Positions 37,091-47,500 of a stretch of 64,000 nt of DNA are shown here, piece by piece (positions within the stretch are counted from its first letter, which is position 1; the number at the start of each line of letters is the position of its first letter). This DNA comes from Lachnospiraceae bacterium (GTDB lineage: Bacteria; Bacillota; Clostridia; Lachnospirales; Lachnospiraceae), in contig CAJTCL010000012.1 of NCBI GenBank assembly GCA_910575005.1, positions 40,494-104,493 of the forward strand, given 5' to 3'. The translations under genes and the position numbers were made by a program. The notes beneath the pieces are model-generated. The model did no database searches. It was not told the origin of the DNA and was given only the letters and a program-made list of their open reading frames with translations.

Positions 37091-37118
37091 TGCGATTGAT
37101 CACTATTTGACATCCTAA

Positions 37119-39626
37119 TCAATCATCCATAAATGCTATATCCATAATAACCTGATGACGAAATAGTTCTGCGTGATTATGTTCATCATATGCCACTAAA
37201 TAATATTTCTCGCTCTTATCATAGTTCTTATTTTTAAATGTAAACCGTATGCGAAATAGACGCTTTTGTACCTCCTGTTCACGTTTATCAGCAATATAAA
37301 TATTTTCATTGGAAACTTTCTCATTATGATCTGAGATAAAGTATAGTTTATATGTTGTACTCTTGATTACATCACTCACTGGATCGCATTGTATAAAATC
37401 CAAGGTAGTAATCAGATTTGTGATTTTCTGCACTAAGCTCACAAGCATAATTTTAACTGTCTTAGTCTGGGCAGCGCCCTTTTCCATCTTGATATCCAAC
37501 ACTGGTACAAGCATTTCCTGCGGGGAGGAGCCGCCATGCACATAATGAAGTCCTGCATTGCCTGGTATAGAAAATACACTGTTGCTGCACGGATAAGAAA
37601 TCATTCTCTGATCATCATTTCCCAACATATATCCTAAACTAATGTTACATACTCCATCCTCTGTAATCGGCTGTTTAGAGATAATATATCTCCTCTTTAC
37701 CAGACGCTCTGCATCACTGAGGCCGCCAATTTTGTTACTGGCTGTTACTTTATCACGCTTATAAATAAATCCATGATCTGCAGTGACAATAAAATGATAG
37801 GTGTTGCCGCTAGCGGCAACCTTTTGAATCAAAGCAACTATTTCCTGCACTGCTTTCTCACAGGCTTCAAACACCGCATTTTCCTCATGTTCTCCAATAT
37901 TATCAATTTGATCATGATATACATATACCACAGATTGGCCTGTAAATAGATCCCGAAGCTCTACACTCCTGCTATTCTTAATTTCATCAAATGAAACACA
38001 ACGGCTATCTGGTACATAATTGTGCAATACTGCCTCTCTTGTCACTAAGTCAATGGCATATTTTCCATCTGCCAGCTCCTTAAAATCTTCTGTAATCTCT
38101 AATGTTTTATGTGGAAGTAAAGCCTCCATTCCCAATCTGGTATAGGAGGGAAGCACACTGAGCATCACGTGCAATTTTACTGCACACTTTGGATTGTCCA
38201 TCATTTTCTGGTAAAGCTGCCTGCCAACCTCATATCTCATCGCATCAGAAATAATCACAACAGTCTTAACATTACTAGTCCTTACAAATCTATGGAAAAA
38301 ATCACGCTGCAAAGGAATACAAGAAAGAGAATCTTGTTTGGCCAATCCCTGATTCCATTTGGGAAGCAGTTTTCCAAGATATTCATTGCTATAGATATTT
38401 TCCACCAAATCACACAAATTTTCAAACTCCGCCCTATCTTCTAGTTGATCATAATTAAAATAAAATCTTCTGTAACGATAATCCATCAAGTAACCATCTG
38501 TCGTATAATTGTCAATAATCTCCTGAAATCCAGTCGGTGTTTTATCATTTGCATGATTTACAATCCAAAATGCACTTTCTAACATATGATAAACAAATTT
38601 ATATTTTTTTCCAAAATGCATTTTTGTGCGCTTTTCACAAATCTCTGGTATCTCATATTCACCAAGCTTGGCCAGACAATCCTCTGCATTTAAACGCTTC
38701 ACAATCCAGCGAATGATCTGTTCCTCTATGCAGGCAAAAGAATCACAATCCACAAGTAATTCTGGCTGATAATTTGCAAACTCCTCCGAAGCATTCAAAA
38801 GCTCTGCAACACTGACAGACAGTTGATCATACTTTTCATGATATAAAATATGATTTCTCAAATGATCTAAAAAAAAGATCATATTTCCTGATTTATAAGA
38901 AATAAATTTCTTCCAATTTCGGGGAAGATCCAGATTGATACATTTTTCTGTATATGTCACAAACATAGAAATCACAAGCTTTTCCAGATTAGGATTGTCC
39001 ATAGAAAAACCAAATTGCTGCTCAAGGTATTTCCAAAATGCCTCTTCCAGATCGTATTTGCCAAACTCTGCAAGATACTTATTTTTCAATAGATCATCTT
39101 CTGTAATCAGCACACGAATTACCTCTTCAAACGAACAAACTTTGATTTTGCAGATAACACTCATTATACCAATCAAAATAGTTTCTTCTCTAAAATGTTC
39201 AATCTCTAAATCATAGAATCGCTGTAATCTCTCCTTATTACCAAAAAACTTGATACGTTTGTCAATGATAGGCTTATATTGTTCAGCAATCCCCAAATCT
39301 GCGGCCAGAAGTGAGGCCCTGTCCGCATAAAATCGCTTAGAATAGAGCAAGGTATCTTCCAAATGATTTTCTGTCACAGGCGGCTTAGGAAATGGAGCAT
39401 AGATTAAATAATTGGTCGTGGTGTCTTCCTTTTCCAGAAAAAACTTAGTCTGAAACTGATTGTTTTTCGTCAACTTATAAACCTTTGCCTGATTCAGCTC
39501 TATATTGTCAATATCCTCCGCAAAATCCCCCTTATCATCATACCAAAAGACAAGTTTCCTTTGCTCTCCAGTAAACTCAGTATTGAGCTTATCTATGATT
39601 TGCTTTAGATTAAGTTCTGCCACCAT
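37119..39626 (-). CDS. pglZ: BREX alkaline phosphatase-like protein PglZ
   Basis: 835 residues. The C-terminal half has the alkaline-phosphatase-like PglZ domain: VVIISDAMRYEVG near 459 carries the metal-binding aspartate, ITADHGFIYKRD near 617 the second metal motif, and VHGGSSPQEMLVPV near 699 the last histidine. The N-terminal half is helical and should bind the other BREX parts. PglZ is one of the two proteins found in all BREX systems and is needed for both host methylation and phage exclusion; its chemistry is unsettled. It follows the ATPase gene by 8 bases and is the last gene of the operon. Confidence 0.93.
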   Translation of the reverse strand: MVAELNLKQIIDKLNTEFTGEQRKLVFWYDDKGDFAEDIDNIELNQAKVYKLTKNNQFQTKFFLEKEDTTTNYLIYAPFPKPPVTENHLEDTLLYSKRFYADRASLLAADLGIAEQYKPIIDKRIKFFGNKERLQRFYDLEIEHFREETILIGIMSVICKIKVCSFEEVIRVLITEDDLLKNKYLAEFGKYDLEEAFWKYLEQQFGFSMDNPNLEKLVISMFVTYTEKCINLDLPRNWKKFISYKSGNMIFFLDHLRNHILYHEKYDQLSVSVAELLNASEEFANYQPELLVDCDSFACIEEQIIRWIVKRLNAEDCLAKLGEYEIPEICEKRTKMHFGKKYKFVYHMLESAFWIVNHANDKTPTGFQEIIDNYTTDGYLMDYRYRRFYFNYDQLEDRAEFENLCDLVENIYSNEYLGKLLPKWNQGLAKQDSLSCIPLQRDFFHRFVRTSNVKTVVIISDAMRYEVGRQLYQKMMDNPKCAVKLHVMLSVLPSYTRLGMEALLPHKTLEITEDFKELADGKYAIDLVTREAVLHNYVPDSRCVSFDEIKNSRSVELRDLFTGQSVVYVYHDQIDNIGEHEENAVFEACEKAVQEIVALIQKVAASGNTYHFIVTADHGFIYKRDKVTASNKIGGLSDAERLVKRRYIISKQPITEDGVCNISLGYMLGNDDQRMISYPCSNSVFSIPGNAGLHYVHGGSSPQEMLVPVLDIKMEKGAAQTKTVKIMLVSLVQKITNLITTLDFIQCDPVSDVIKSTTYKLYFISDHNEKVSNENIYIADKREQEVQKRLFRIRFTFKNKNYDKSEKYYLVAYDEHNHAELFRHQVIMDIAFMDD

Positions 39627-39634
39627 AAACCTCC

Positions 39635-40660
39635 TTAGTTCATATTTTCATCCTCTAATCCATTTTCTACCAACAGACGCTTTTCTAAATCATATATCAC
39701 TACATTCTCTAAACTGTTTAATATAAATGGAGAATGCGCGGTGACAATAAATTGAATATTAGGAAAAACTGTTGTCAATAAGGGCATGATATTTTTTTGC
39801 AGCTCTAAATGCAGATGTGTTTCTATCTCATCAATCAAAACGATTCCTGGAAGCTGAAAAGCAAAGGAACGCTGGATTTGATTTTGCATGCGCATTATAA
39901 GATCCAATACAATATCCAATACCGCCTGATAGCCGCTCGATAATGTATTAAAATCAAAAGGTTCTTTGTCCTGCTGCACAATATGAAACTCAAAGGTTTC
40001 CTCGTCAAAGATTAACTGCACACTTTGATCATCAAAGATTTTCTTTAAAAGCTGTTCCAATTTTTCAAACCATGCTTGTATTTCGTCCGCCTTTTCTGTT
40101 TTTTTACTGTTTCTGGCAAGTGCTTCTGTCATTTTCAAGTCCAATAAATACTTTACAAATTCATTTCGGGGAAACTCTTCTATCTTATAATTGTCTTTGA
40201 ACTGCACTTTCTCAACATGCTTGGGCTGCTCGGCATGAAAGATTCTGTCTGCCCTGTAATATGCCAGTATATAATGATATTTGTCTTTTAATGTAAAAAT
40301 ATGGCCAGCTTCTATATTGAACTTTATCTCTAAGCCTTTTCTGCTCTGCTCTAATTTATTCTCGTATTCATATATGTTCTTTTCTAATTTTAAAATCTCT
40401 GCCTCATTTTCCCTACTTTCAACTGCTTTATCTCTTTGCTTTTCAGCACTAACCAACCACTCCTCTTTTGATTTAAAATATTCGTCTGTAAATGCACTAT
40501 TTAAATAACTTGCCATAGCTTCCACAACACTTGTCTTTCCGCTGCCATTTTTCCCTGTAAAAATTAAGTGTTTGATCTGATTTTCTGATAGCGGAATAGA
40601 AATATCTTTTAGATGCCTGACTTTTTTAATTGTCAAGTTTGTGACAAATAATTGTTCCAT
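39635..40660 (-). CDS. ABC/RecF-type ATPase embedded in the BREX operon
   Basis: 341 residues. Walker A GKNGSGKT is at 36-43, a short helical insert (about 90-130) replaces the long coiled coil of SMC proteins, an ABC-like signature LSSGYQA lies near 240, Walker B VLIDEIETHLH near 275, and TAHSPFIL closes the site. This is the AAA_15/AAA_21 group used in several defence systems (OLD, Septu PtuA). There is no TOPRIM or nuclease domain, so it is ATPase only. It sits where BREX loci often carry an accessory gene, 8 bases before pglZ and 146 after pglX, and is the only candidate to stand in for the missing BrxL. Confidence 0.85.
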   Translation of the reverse strand: MEQLFVTNLTIKKVRHLKDISIPLSENQIKHLIFTGKNGSGKTSVVEAMASYLNSAFTDEYFKSKEEWLVSAEKQRDKAVESRENEAEILKLEKNIYEYENKLEQSRKGLEIKFNIEAGHIFTLKDKYHYILAYYRADRIFHAEQPKHVEKVQFKDNYKIEEFPRNEFVKYLLDLKMTEALARNSKKTEKADEIQAWFEKLEQLLKKIFDDQSVQLIFDEETFEFHIVQQDKEPFDFNTLSSGYQAVLDIVLDLIMRMQNQIQRSFAFQLPGIVLIDEIETHLHLELQKNIMPLLTTVFPNIQFIVTAHSPFILNSLENVVIYDLEKRLLVENGLEDENMN

Positions 40661-40806
40661 TCTAACCCTCCAATTTTATTCTTGCTCCCGCAGTGTACGA
40701 TCTCAATTATTCTCAAACAAATTAGTCTGGAGAAATGTAATTGAGGCAGCACACTAATCTAATTTTTATAGATAGTTCTCATAATTATTACTCCCCTCTC
40801 AAGAAA
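40661..40806. other. Gap between pglX and the ATPase gene
   Basis: 146 bases in an otherwise tight operon (11-12 base gaps before it, 8 after). CTCAATTA (40702-40709) and TAATTGAG (40738-40745) form an inverted repeat. No convincing promoter hexamers were found on the minus strand. The gap hints that the ATPase-pglZ pair was joined to brxABC-pglX as a separate unit. Confidence 0.4.
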
Positions 40807-43800
40807 TTATATTTTCGCTAATACCTGATATTTCTTACCATCATCAGCAGTCTGTATTTTTTCATAATTTACTTTTACACCGTCATCTAAATCAATCTCA
40901 ATTCTGGATAACGCCAAATGACCAATCTTTTCATCAAATTCACGACACTCTTTTAATTGCTTCTGAAGTTTCTCTTTACGCTTTGTGGCAGTGGTAATTT
41001 CCCTGGCAGCATTGCTATGATCTATCGTGTCTTGCATACGATTGATCTCACTCTCATAGATCTGTTCCATACGATGCAAATAATCAACACGAATCGTTCC
41101 GATGGTATCTGTATTGTATCTGTGCATATAGATCAGGGCTTTAAAGCCATTCTGCTTTCCAGAATCGAATAACCAATAAATTGGGCGCTTTCCAGAACCT
41201 GTAACAGAATATGTTGTACAATGATCTTTAAAAAAATCTTTTAGAAAATAATTACGGATTACCTCACGGCTTGTATTCCCCTTATTATCCAATACCGAGG
41301 CGATAAAATCAAGATTTTCTTCCAATGTATCTTGTCCATATGCTTTTTTTAACCAAGTACAAAGCAGACTAACAATATCATCCTCTAAATATTCTTCGTC
41401 TGTAATGGGAATAATATTGCTGCCATTGATTAAGTAATCATCCTCTTCCAGATAATAATATGATTTTCCATCCATTGGAAATAACCCATCAAGTGAAGAA
41501 CTGCTGTCAAGTTTACCAGAATGAAATTGATAAATATCTTCCATCTTTCCGCCAGCGAACATTAATCCCTCTTTTTTTAAAGAATATCTGCCAAACATGC
41601 AGCCAACGGCGTAAGAAAGCAAGCTCTTGATCTCTCTCTTTAAATCTGCTTTCCTTACAGTTACATCCTTATCTTCCACTTCTGGGGAAAGTTCATCCTG
41701 TAATCCATAGATATCAATAAATATTTTGTTTAGTTGCTCCTCATTTTGCTTTAGTTTTTGAAATGCTATTTCTGTATATGCTTTCCATAATCCAAAACTA
41801 TCAGCTATTTTTGTCACAAAATTATCTTCTAAAATATAATTTTTATGATTCATAGTTAGAAATGGATGAGTTTGAAAATCCCATGATGTCTCAAAAAAAT
41901 TCCAATCTGCCTTCGATAATTCTATACAATCTTTTGCAAGCTCCGACAATTGTATTTTCTTTTCACCTACGGCAACTATTGGAATTGCCGATATGTCTCC
42001 AGCTTGCATATTAACTGTAGGATTTAAAATTTTCAATACGGATTGCACAATTGATGAATTTAATAATGCTAGTATATACATCATATCTTTTTCTTCTGGC
42101 ATAATAGCACATGCAGCGGATTCCATAATAAAGCCTTCTGGCATATATCTTACAGAAAATAATCCTGTTGAAACTTTTGACCAAGTAATTCCTGCATGAT
42201 AAAAACAATTAAGGTTCACTAAAAACCTTGACCAATGTTTACCATGATTCTTATATGTTGCAAATTCTTTTAACTGTTCGCCATCATTATCCCAATTGAT
42301 CAAGTATCCCATATTACCATACCATTTTCTAAATGAACCTCCTTTTATACATGGTATCCATCTGTGGCCAATTCCGTCATAATCTTTCGTAAGTCCAAAA
42401 CCGATTTCTTTAGAATTTACTTCACACCACAAACGCAGAAATATAGCATTTTCACCTGTACTTGATCCTGTAATTGTCTTGTACAATTCTCCTATTGTCT
42501 TATTTTTTTTAAATATATCTAACTGTTTTCTATTTGCCCAATATGCGTAAGGCATACCAGGAATATTTTCAAATTCTCTTTGTTTACAATAATAAAACGT
42601 CGATTTTGAAAAAAACATTTTTTCTTTGGCTTCTTCACCATACACATCAACTAAACGGCAATAATTCCCTATATAATCTTTGATAGACACATTTAACATC
42701 ACAAAACATGTCGTCTGAACTACCTCGCCTCCAATTTCATCAAATGCCCTGGCACCTAAATGCAACATATTAATAAGCATATTCCTCTGCAATAACTTTC
42801 TTAGCTTTTCATAACTATGCAAAAACATCCAACTATGTTGTGTAATCATAGCCTGATAGCCATTTTCCTTTGCCATTCGTCCACATCTTTCAATAAAAAC
42901 TGCAAACAAATCACTCTTACTATCAGGAAAATTTTTCTTTACAAATTGATTTAATTTGTTATCTCCATTAGAAATTCCCATATACGGCGGATTTGTCACC
43001 ACAACATCATACTTCTGTGCTAACAACATAGCCTGTTTTGCAAGCGTCGGTACAATTTTATTTAATTCTGAATACCACAAGATAGTAACAATATTCTCTG
43101 CTGCCTGTTCTTGCGCAAGTTTCCAGGAAGCCAGGAAGCCTAAATAGTCCCTATTCTCAATCTCCAAGATAGAGCCATACTCCTTTGCATCCACAAAAGT
43201 ATTTAACAAATATTGCAGCGTCTCTCTATGTTCCGCACGAAGCAACTGTTCTGCAATATCTGCTTCATACTGCAAGCCATTGCTTTCCTGAATGGAACAA
43301 AGATTCGGTTCGATCTCCTGTGTCAGAATACGCCTGTTATACTGTCTGGCTTTCATCATAACAGCAAAATAAGCCAATTGAAACGCCCTATCATCTATGT
43401 CCAGTCCATAAATATTATTTTCTACAATACTTTTCGCCGCATCTCTCTGGGAATAACCAGCACTTTCATAAATCTGCATCAGTACCTCAAATGCATATAC
43501 CAAAATATGACCGCTACCCATACATGGATCTATGATTTTAATATCCTCTGGTATGATATGTTGATACTCTTTTCTGATTTCTTCCAGTTGTGCCGCCACA
43601 TCCGCCTCTTGCTCTGCTTCATCCAGATAGTATTTCCATTCTTTCTTGAGATTGTTATTTGTGTGCCCCTCAAGCCATAAACGCCCTAAACTGTTTTCCA
43701 CCATATAGCGGACAATCCAGTCTGGGGTAAAAAGCTGTGTAGCTGCAGGTATTCTCTCTTTTGTAATCTTTACATTCTTCTTTAACAGTGCAAACGCTTC

Positions 43801-44526
43801 GTCCTTTGGTTGTATATTATAGTACTGATACATCCAGCCAATGATCTCTACCTGCCCGCCCTCTGCAATATTAAAATCTTTTTCTTCTATATCATGTGTT
43901 AGACGATAGACTACGCCATCTTGATCTGTCACAGATAAATGAAGCAACAATTCTGTATAATCTGCTGTCTTTTCAAATAATCGCGGTAAAAGATCATTTA
44001 AGACATTGCATTGGCGTATAAAAAGAACTTGAAAAAGTTCATTTACCGCATTATCATTCTTTAATTTTAAAATATATTGTTCTTCTTCCTCTGTAAAATC
44101 CAATTCCGCATCAAAAGGCCTGGTGACAATATCTGGCTCCATTTTGCCCTCACTGTCACTGGACAATACTCTAATATGCGCTGGCAAATAATCATTTACT
44201 TCCATAAAACGGATGGCAATCAAGCGATTAAACCATGTATATGCAACTTCTTCTATTACATTTCTATATGCTTCCGAAAATGGCAAATCCTTCGATTTCT
44301 GCCGAATCACTTCTACCAATTGCTTTCTTTGTTTGAGCGCATTTCCACTAATTTGATACGGTTCCTTGGTACCAATATCATAAAATTCAATATCTTTTGT
44401 GGATTGTGGAAGTGCTTCCTTTATCCCATCTACTGTAATTCCAAGCAGACCCGCTTTGTATGTAATATCCCCAATCAACCGCTTCCTGGCCCACACCGAA
44501 AAATTCTTTATCGCTGTCTTATTCAT
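40807..44526 (-). CDS. pglX: BREX adenine-specific DNA methyltransferase PglX
   Basis: 1239 residues, the size of BREX-1 PglX. The SAM-binding motif DPCMGSGH is near 334 and the catalytic NPPYMG near 513. A long C-terminal part should recognise the DNA target, a non-palindromic site methylated on N6 of adenine in characterised systems. Methylation marks host DNA so that BREX blocks only unmarked phage DNA. It starts 11 bases after brxC. No inverted partial copies or recombinase are near, so target switching as in some lactobacilli is not seen. Confidence 0.95.
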   Translation of the reverse strand: MNKTAIKNFSVWARKRLIGDITYKAGLLGITVDGIKEALPQSTKDIEFYDIGTKEPYQISGNALKQRKQLVEVIRQKSKDLPFSEAYRNVIEEVAYTWFNRLIAIRFMEVNDYLPAHIRVLSSDSEGKMEPDIVTRPFDAELDFTEEEEQYILKLKNDNAVNELFQVLFIRQCNVLNDLLPRLFEKTADYTELLLHLSVTDQDGVVYRLTHDIEEKDFNIAEGGQVEIIGWMYQYYNIQPKDEAFALLKKNVKITKERIPAATQLFTPDWIVRYMVENSLGRLWLEGHTNNNLKKEWKYYLDEAEQEADVAAQLEEIRKEYQHIIPEDIKIIDPCMGSGHILVYAFEVLMQIYESAGYSQRDAAKSIVENNIYGLDIDDRAFQLAYFAVMMKARQYNRRILTQEIEPNLCSIQESNGLQYEADIAEQLLRAEHRETLQYLLNTFVDAKEYGSILEIENRDYLGFLASWKLAQEQAAENIVTILWYSELNKIVPTLAKQAMLLAQKYDVVVTNPPYMGISNGDNKLNQFVKKNFPDSKSDLFAVFIERCGRMAKENGYQAMITQHSWMFLHSYEKLRKLLQRNMLINMLHLGARAFDEIGGEVVQTTCFVMLNVSIKDYIGNYCRLVDVYGEEAKEKMFFSKSTFYYCKQREFENIPGMPYAYWANRKQLDIFKKNKTIGELYKTITGSSTGENAIFLRLWCEVNSKEIGFGLTKDYDGIGHRWIPCIKGGSFRKWYGNMGYLINWDNDGEQLKEFATYKNHGKHWSRFLVNLNCFYHAGITWSKVSTGLFSVRYMPEGFIMESAACAIMPEEKDMMYILALLNSSIVQSVLKILNPTVNMQAGDISAIPIVAVGEKKIQLSELAKDCIELSKADWNFFETSWDFQTHPFLTMNHKNYILEDNFVTKIADSFGLWKAYTEIAFQKLKQNEEQLNKIFIDIYGLQDELSPEVEDKDVTVRKADLKREIKSLLSYAVGCMFGRYSLKKEGLMFAGGKMEDIYQFHSGKLDSSSSLDGLFPMDGKSYYYLEEDDYLINGSNIIPITDEEYLEDDIVSLLCTWLKKAYGQDTLEENLDFIASVLDNKGNTSREVIRNYFLKDFFKDHCTTYSVTGSGKRPIYWLFDSGKQNGFKALIYMHRYNTDTIGTIRVDYLHRMEQIYESEINRMQDTIDHSNAAREITTATKRKEKLQKQLKECREFDEKIGHLALSRIEIDLDDGVKVNYEKIQTADDGKKYQVLAKI

Positions 44527-44537
44527 AGCGCACTCTC

Positions 44538-47500
44538 CTAAAATTCAATGTTTACAATAGTATCTTCTTCCAATTCTGAGAGAAGACTTGCACGAAGCTG
44601 ACGCAGATACTTGTCCACATCTTCCGCTGTCTCCAATCTCCAAGATGCCGCTTTGGTCAGTTTCTTAATTGCCACATTTTTTGTTTTCTTAACCTTTACT
44701 TCCCGCTTGACCTCTGCTTCAATCTGCTCTTGGTCGATTTGTCCAATCTCTTTGGCTTGCGCTTCTAAGCGTTTTCTGACCTCTGCCGCTTTTTTCATGG
44801 CAAGCTCTCTGTCCTTTTGATCCATTTCATTGAGAAGACGCATTTTTAAAGCTTCCGCTCTGTCGGCATATCCACGAAGGACAGAGACATTCGTACATCC
44901 CTTTGCTCCCTCAATAATCTCAGCAAACATTACAATATAGGCATCCTGTTTTGTAGCCGCATACGCTTTCGTTTTCAGCACTTCAAATACTCTGTCTTGT
45001 GATTCATAGATAGCATCTAACACGGGAGCAAGCTGCACATCCAATACATTAGAATACACTTCCTCAAACTTTTGCAGTAATTCCGGTAATTTCGGAATAT
45101 CCCGATAGGGAGATTGTTTTTTAACAATAGCATTGATTTGTGCCACTACCTGCTCTAAGTTCTCGTCCACAATATAGGTCTTGCTGTCATTATACTTGCT
45201 TAAATACAGGAGTGCCTTGTCAAAAATACTCTTCTGCTCTCCCTCAAAAAATGCCTGTATTGGCTCGTAATCTTCTGCAAAATCCAACAAATCGTCTTGT
45301 TTCTTAGAAATCGTCTGAAAAAGCTCTGCTGGTGTCTCAATTTGTGCCAGATCAAACAACAGATTCTTACCATGCATAACCACAGATTTACCAGGGTAAC
45401 GAGCACTCTCATAACGCACTTCCAACTCTCTCAGTGTGGTTGTCATCTTAGTAGCATAACTGACAAAATTTTTCATCATTACATCTTCATCATCCGTTGT
45501 ACTTGTAACTCCAAAAAGCTCTTTTATAATCTGTTTGGCAACCTTCTTTTCTTTCTCAGATACCCGAACTTTCTCTTCCAGCATCAGCTTTTCCACAAAG
45601 GCCTTTTTGGTAATATAGCCAATGATTTCCTCAGACTGCTTATTATGTAAATTGACATTTGCGCCATTGATAGAAAATGTCAGATCGCCGCGCCTGAATA
45701 ATTTGGCAACCAGCCAATGCACGTCATCCTCCACAAATCCATATGGCGCTTTCATAAAACGATCTCTCACTGTTTTCATAGAAGTCTTCATATGCATGCG
45801 GCTATTGCCCGCAATATACTGTAATACATCATCCAGGGCATGGATATTTGGTTCTGTTCCTCCCTGCAGATTTAGAGACATCTGATTTGTAGTTTTGAAC
45901 ATTGCCCGAATCTGCTCATCCCCACAGGCAGTATCAATGTAGGATAACTTATGATATACTGTCCCCACCAAACGCCCTAAGGCCTCGTTGATTCTAGTGG
46001 AAACTTCCTTTGCACCAACCTGTACCTGATCACCATTGACATAAATATTTGCCTCTTTCATGGCCTCTGTGAGAAACAACTTCGCATTGGTGTCCCGTTC
46101 TCTCATTTCTTGACGCTTGGCGTCCTTGATCGTTTCGTACTGTGGCAGTGCGGATGAAGTATTTAAACGCAAGAATTTCTCTATTTTCAAATATCTTTGA
46201 ATCTCATCCATAAATGCTCTGTCATCTGGAAGAACCACCAGCACCTCTCTCCCCTGTCCAGAAATCATTCTTAAGGTGGTTTCCTCTGTGCCGTATTCTG
46301 AGGCTGGCGTTAAAATACGGATGCCAATATCATAGTTTTGATTTGATTTATATGGTCTGTCATCTATGATAGCATTAAATCCAAATGCATACCGTCCATG
46401 AAATGCTGGATAACGATATTTCTTGTCCTTAAAAATATCTTCAAAAATCATTTCCGCAGCTTTGCCAATCACATTTGCCAGATCCACACTCTGACTCTCA
46501 ATCTCGCGATTAATTTCCTGTTCTTCATCTGTCAGAAATACATAGATATCCCCATTTTTTTGCACAAGCATTTGCCTCATTAGAATTTTCAAGGCCTCTT
46601 GAACTCTATTCTTTAATTCAATACGGTCATCCTCAATATTGGAAATCATCAAACTAGTAATGTTATCAATATTTGCCGTGATATCTTGCACATATTTAAT
46701 CATAAATAACGTTTTCAATACATTGATTGCAAATACATCATGCTCTTTATTCTGTGGATTGATAAAACTATTGTCATAAGCTTTGAGAATCACCCCTCTA
46801 TGGCTGTGGTCAAGAAAATTTTCTAAGGCATCATAGAAGGCATGGAAAGGAATGATGGTTCCCTCGTCATATTCCATATATTCCATTGCTGATTCTTTGA
46901 ACATGGCAAGCATGGAACGCTCACCCTCTGACAAATGTTTCCCAGAAGCTCCATGCGTGCGGATCGAGGTCAACACGCTTGCCAACAGATGAAACTGATA
47001 TGGTACAAATGGATAAACTGCAGCAAAATCATTTTCATCTGCATATAATTTTTTCTCCACGCCATCATTAAACTCAATTTTGTTCTTAATAGTGGTCGCT
47101 TTCTGCCCATACAACAAACGCAAGGTCTGCGCTGGTGTCTCTTTCTTCTGCAAAATTCTTTTTTTGATTACCTCGTCCACATTTGCTGATGATAAAGAAA
47201 GCCTGGTATCAAACCGGCCCTGAATTTTAGAAAAATCATTTCCTTTGACTTTTGTGATAGAATCAATATCCTGCTGGCTGGTGACAATCACCCACGCTCT
47301 GCCACGACACTCCTTGCCCAATTCCTCACACATCGTCTGTAAATTCAGCATCAAATTAGAATTATCTCCAATATATTGGCCAACCTCATCCACTAAAAAT
47401 ACCACATGATGGTTATTGTCCTTGCGCTCAATATATGTCCTAACTCTCTTGGCAAACTCCTCAATACTTATCTTATATGGTTCCGAAGCCTTTTCACACC

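Noticed and set aside
39635..40660. The operon ATPase as BrxL
   Set aside because: It has ABC/RecF-type motifs (signature LSSG, Walker B followed by THLH) and is about half the size of BrxL. No Lon-like protease domain is visible.
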